Below, piece by piece: positions 14,401 through 15,157 of a stretch of DNA of 15,157 nucleotides. Source of the DNA: Sulfitobacter sp. (GTDB taxonomy: Bacteria > Pseudomonadota > Alphaproteobacteria > Rhodobacterales > Rhodobacteraceae); NCBI GenBank assembly GCA_024636395.1, contig JAGXHD010000206.1, positions 1 to 15,157 on the forward strand, given 5' to 3'. The stretch's first letter is position 1. Each line of letters begins with the position of its first letter. The notes under the pieces are model-generated. The model was not told where the DNA came from, did no database searches, and was given only the letters and a program-made list of their open reading frames with translations. A program made the translations under genes and the position numbers.

Positions 14401-15157
14401 GCACACCGCTGGTTGTCTTCGACAAAGTCCAGAAACATTTTGGCGATTTCGTTGCCGTGAAGGAGCTTGATTTCGACATCCAGCGGGGCGAATTTCTGGC
14501 CATCATGGGTCCCTCCGGCTGTGGCAAGACGACCACATTGCGCATGTTGGCGGGTCTGGAGGCGCCGACACTTGGCGAAATCAGGCTCGACGGCAAGGTA
14601 ATGAACGATGTGCCACCTCACGCCCGCGATACACCCCTGGTCTGGCAGTCTCTGGCGCTGTTTCCGTTTCTTAGCGCCCGCGAAAATGTCGAGTTTGGCC
14701 TCAAGATGCGCGGCATCGCTCCCGCCGAGCGCAAAGAGCGTGCACTCAAATGGCTAGAGAAAATGGGCATCCTCGAATTTGCAGATCGCGACATCTCGAC
14801 CCTCTCTGGCGGGCAAAAGCAGCGCGTCGCTCTCGCACGTTCGCTCGTGATGGAGCCGCAGATACTGCTGCTCGATGAGCCGCTCTCCGCGCTTGACGCC
14901 CATTTGGTGATCCGGATGCAGGCGGTGCTGACCGACCTGCAACGCGAACTCGGCATCACCTTCGTCTATGTCACCCATTCGCAATCCGAAGCCTTCGCCA
15001 TGGCCGATCGGGTCGTGATCATGGGCGACGGCAAAATCGCACAGATCGGAACGCCCAAGGACATCTACCGCGAACCAGCGAACCAGTTTGTCGCCGAATT
15101 CGTCGGTCGAAACAACATCCTGTCGGGCACGGTCACCAGCCTATCGGCAGACACCGC
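14397..15157 (+). CDS. ABC transporter ATP-binding protein, PotA-like (3'-truncated by window)
   Basis: About 253 residues of the importer ATPase are visible; the family is usually about 350-380 long, so the C-terminal regulatory (TOBE-type) part lies mostly outside. The start ATG overlaps the upstream permease stop (14397-14400). Visible motifs are Walker A GPSGCGKTT (38-46), Q-loop Gln84 in VWQSLALFP, signature LSGGQKQR (136-143), Walker B ILLLDEP (156-162), D-loop SALD and switch His194 in VTHSQSEAF. All nucleotide-binding residues are intact, so an active ATPase is expected. The residue after the switch His is Ser where Asp is common in PotA/UgpC proteins. The frame is open at the last base of the window. 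It energises the two permeases from the cytoplasmic face. Confidence 0.95.
   Translation, partial: MSTPLVVFDKVQKHFGDFVAVKELDFDIQRGEFLAIMGPSGCGKTTTLRMLAGLEAPTLGEIRLDGKVMNDVPPHARDTPLVWQSLALFPFLSARENVEFGLKMRGIAPAERKERALKWLEKMGILEFADRDISTLSGGQKQRVALARSLVMEPQILLLDEPLSALDAHLVIRMQAVLTDLQRELGITFVYVTHSQSEAFAMADRVVIMGDGKIAQIGTPKDIYREPANQFVAEFVGRNNILSGTVTSLSADT

Noticed and set aside
1..15157. CRISPR array, IS element, tRNA/rRNA gene or attachment site
   Set aside because: No repeat-spacer pattern, transposase, cloverleaf-like sequence or integrase was seen on either strand.

Overview
The window reads as chromosomal DNA of a GC-rich alphaproteobacterium. Gene content, frequent GTG/TTG starts and dense packing fit a Rhodobacterales (roseobacter-like) genome, but this is inference because no rRNA or other marker gene is present. 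There is no tRNA, CRISPR array, IS element or other sign of recent transfer.

Region 1 (1-2756, +) is the 3' part of an RND-family multidrug efflux permease whose N-terminus lies outside the window. Region 2 (2776-11159) is a complete predicted peptide-ligation/cleavage locus. A tight minus-strand operon encodes a circularly permuted ATP-grasp protein (5958-4531), an alpha-E protein (4527-3586) and a transglutaminase-like protein (3576-2776). Divergent from it is a 1106-residue transglutaminase plus DUF2126 (putative GS-like amidoligase) fusion (6167-9487). Convergent with the fusion are an Anbu-type proteasome-like peptidase (10261-9527) and, upstream of it on the same strand, another transglutaminase-like protein (11159-10377). 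All three transglutaminase domains keep an apparent Cys-His-Asp triad, and Anbu keeps Thr1. This set is known from comparative genomics as a conserved but biochemically unsolved neighbourhood. The simplest reading is that two amidoligases build peptide or isopeptide bonds on an unknown substrate, while the transglutaminase-fold hydrolases/transferases and the Anbu ring process or remove the product.

Region 3 (11160-15157) holds a 370-bp divergent regulatory interval with a 10-bp-arm palindrome and a 30-bp-period tandem repeat. It is followed by a PotD/PotB/PotC/PotA-type ABC importer operon: a Tat-signal binding protein, two permeases and an ATPase cut by the window end. The permease and ATPase genes are coupled by ATGA overlaps, and a strong hairpin sits between the binding-protein gene and the first permease gene. 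The ligand is probably a polyamine or related small cation or organic compound, but the binding protein is divergent from E. coli PotD.

The most interesting part is the Anbu/amidoligase/triple-transglutaminase locus. Its function is unknown, and it lies beside a polyamine-type importer that could in principle supply an amine acceptor (speculative).
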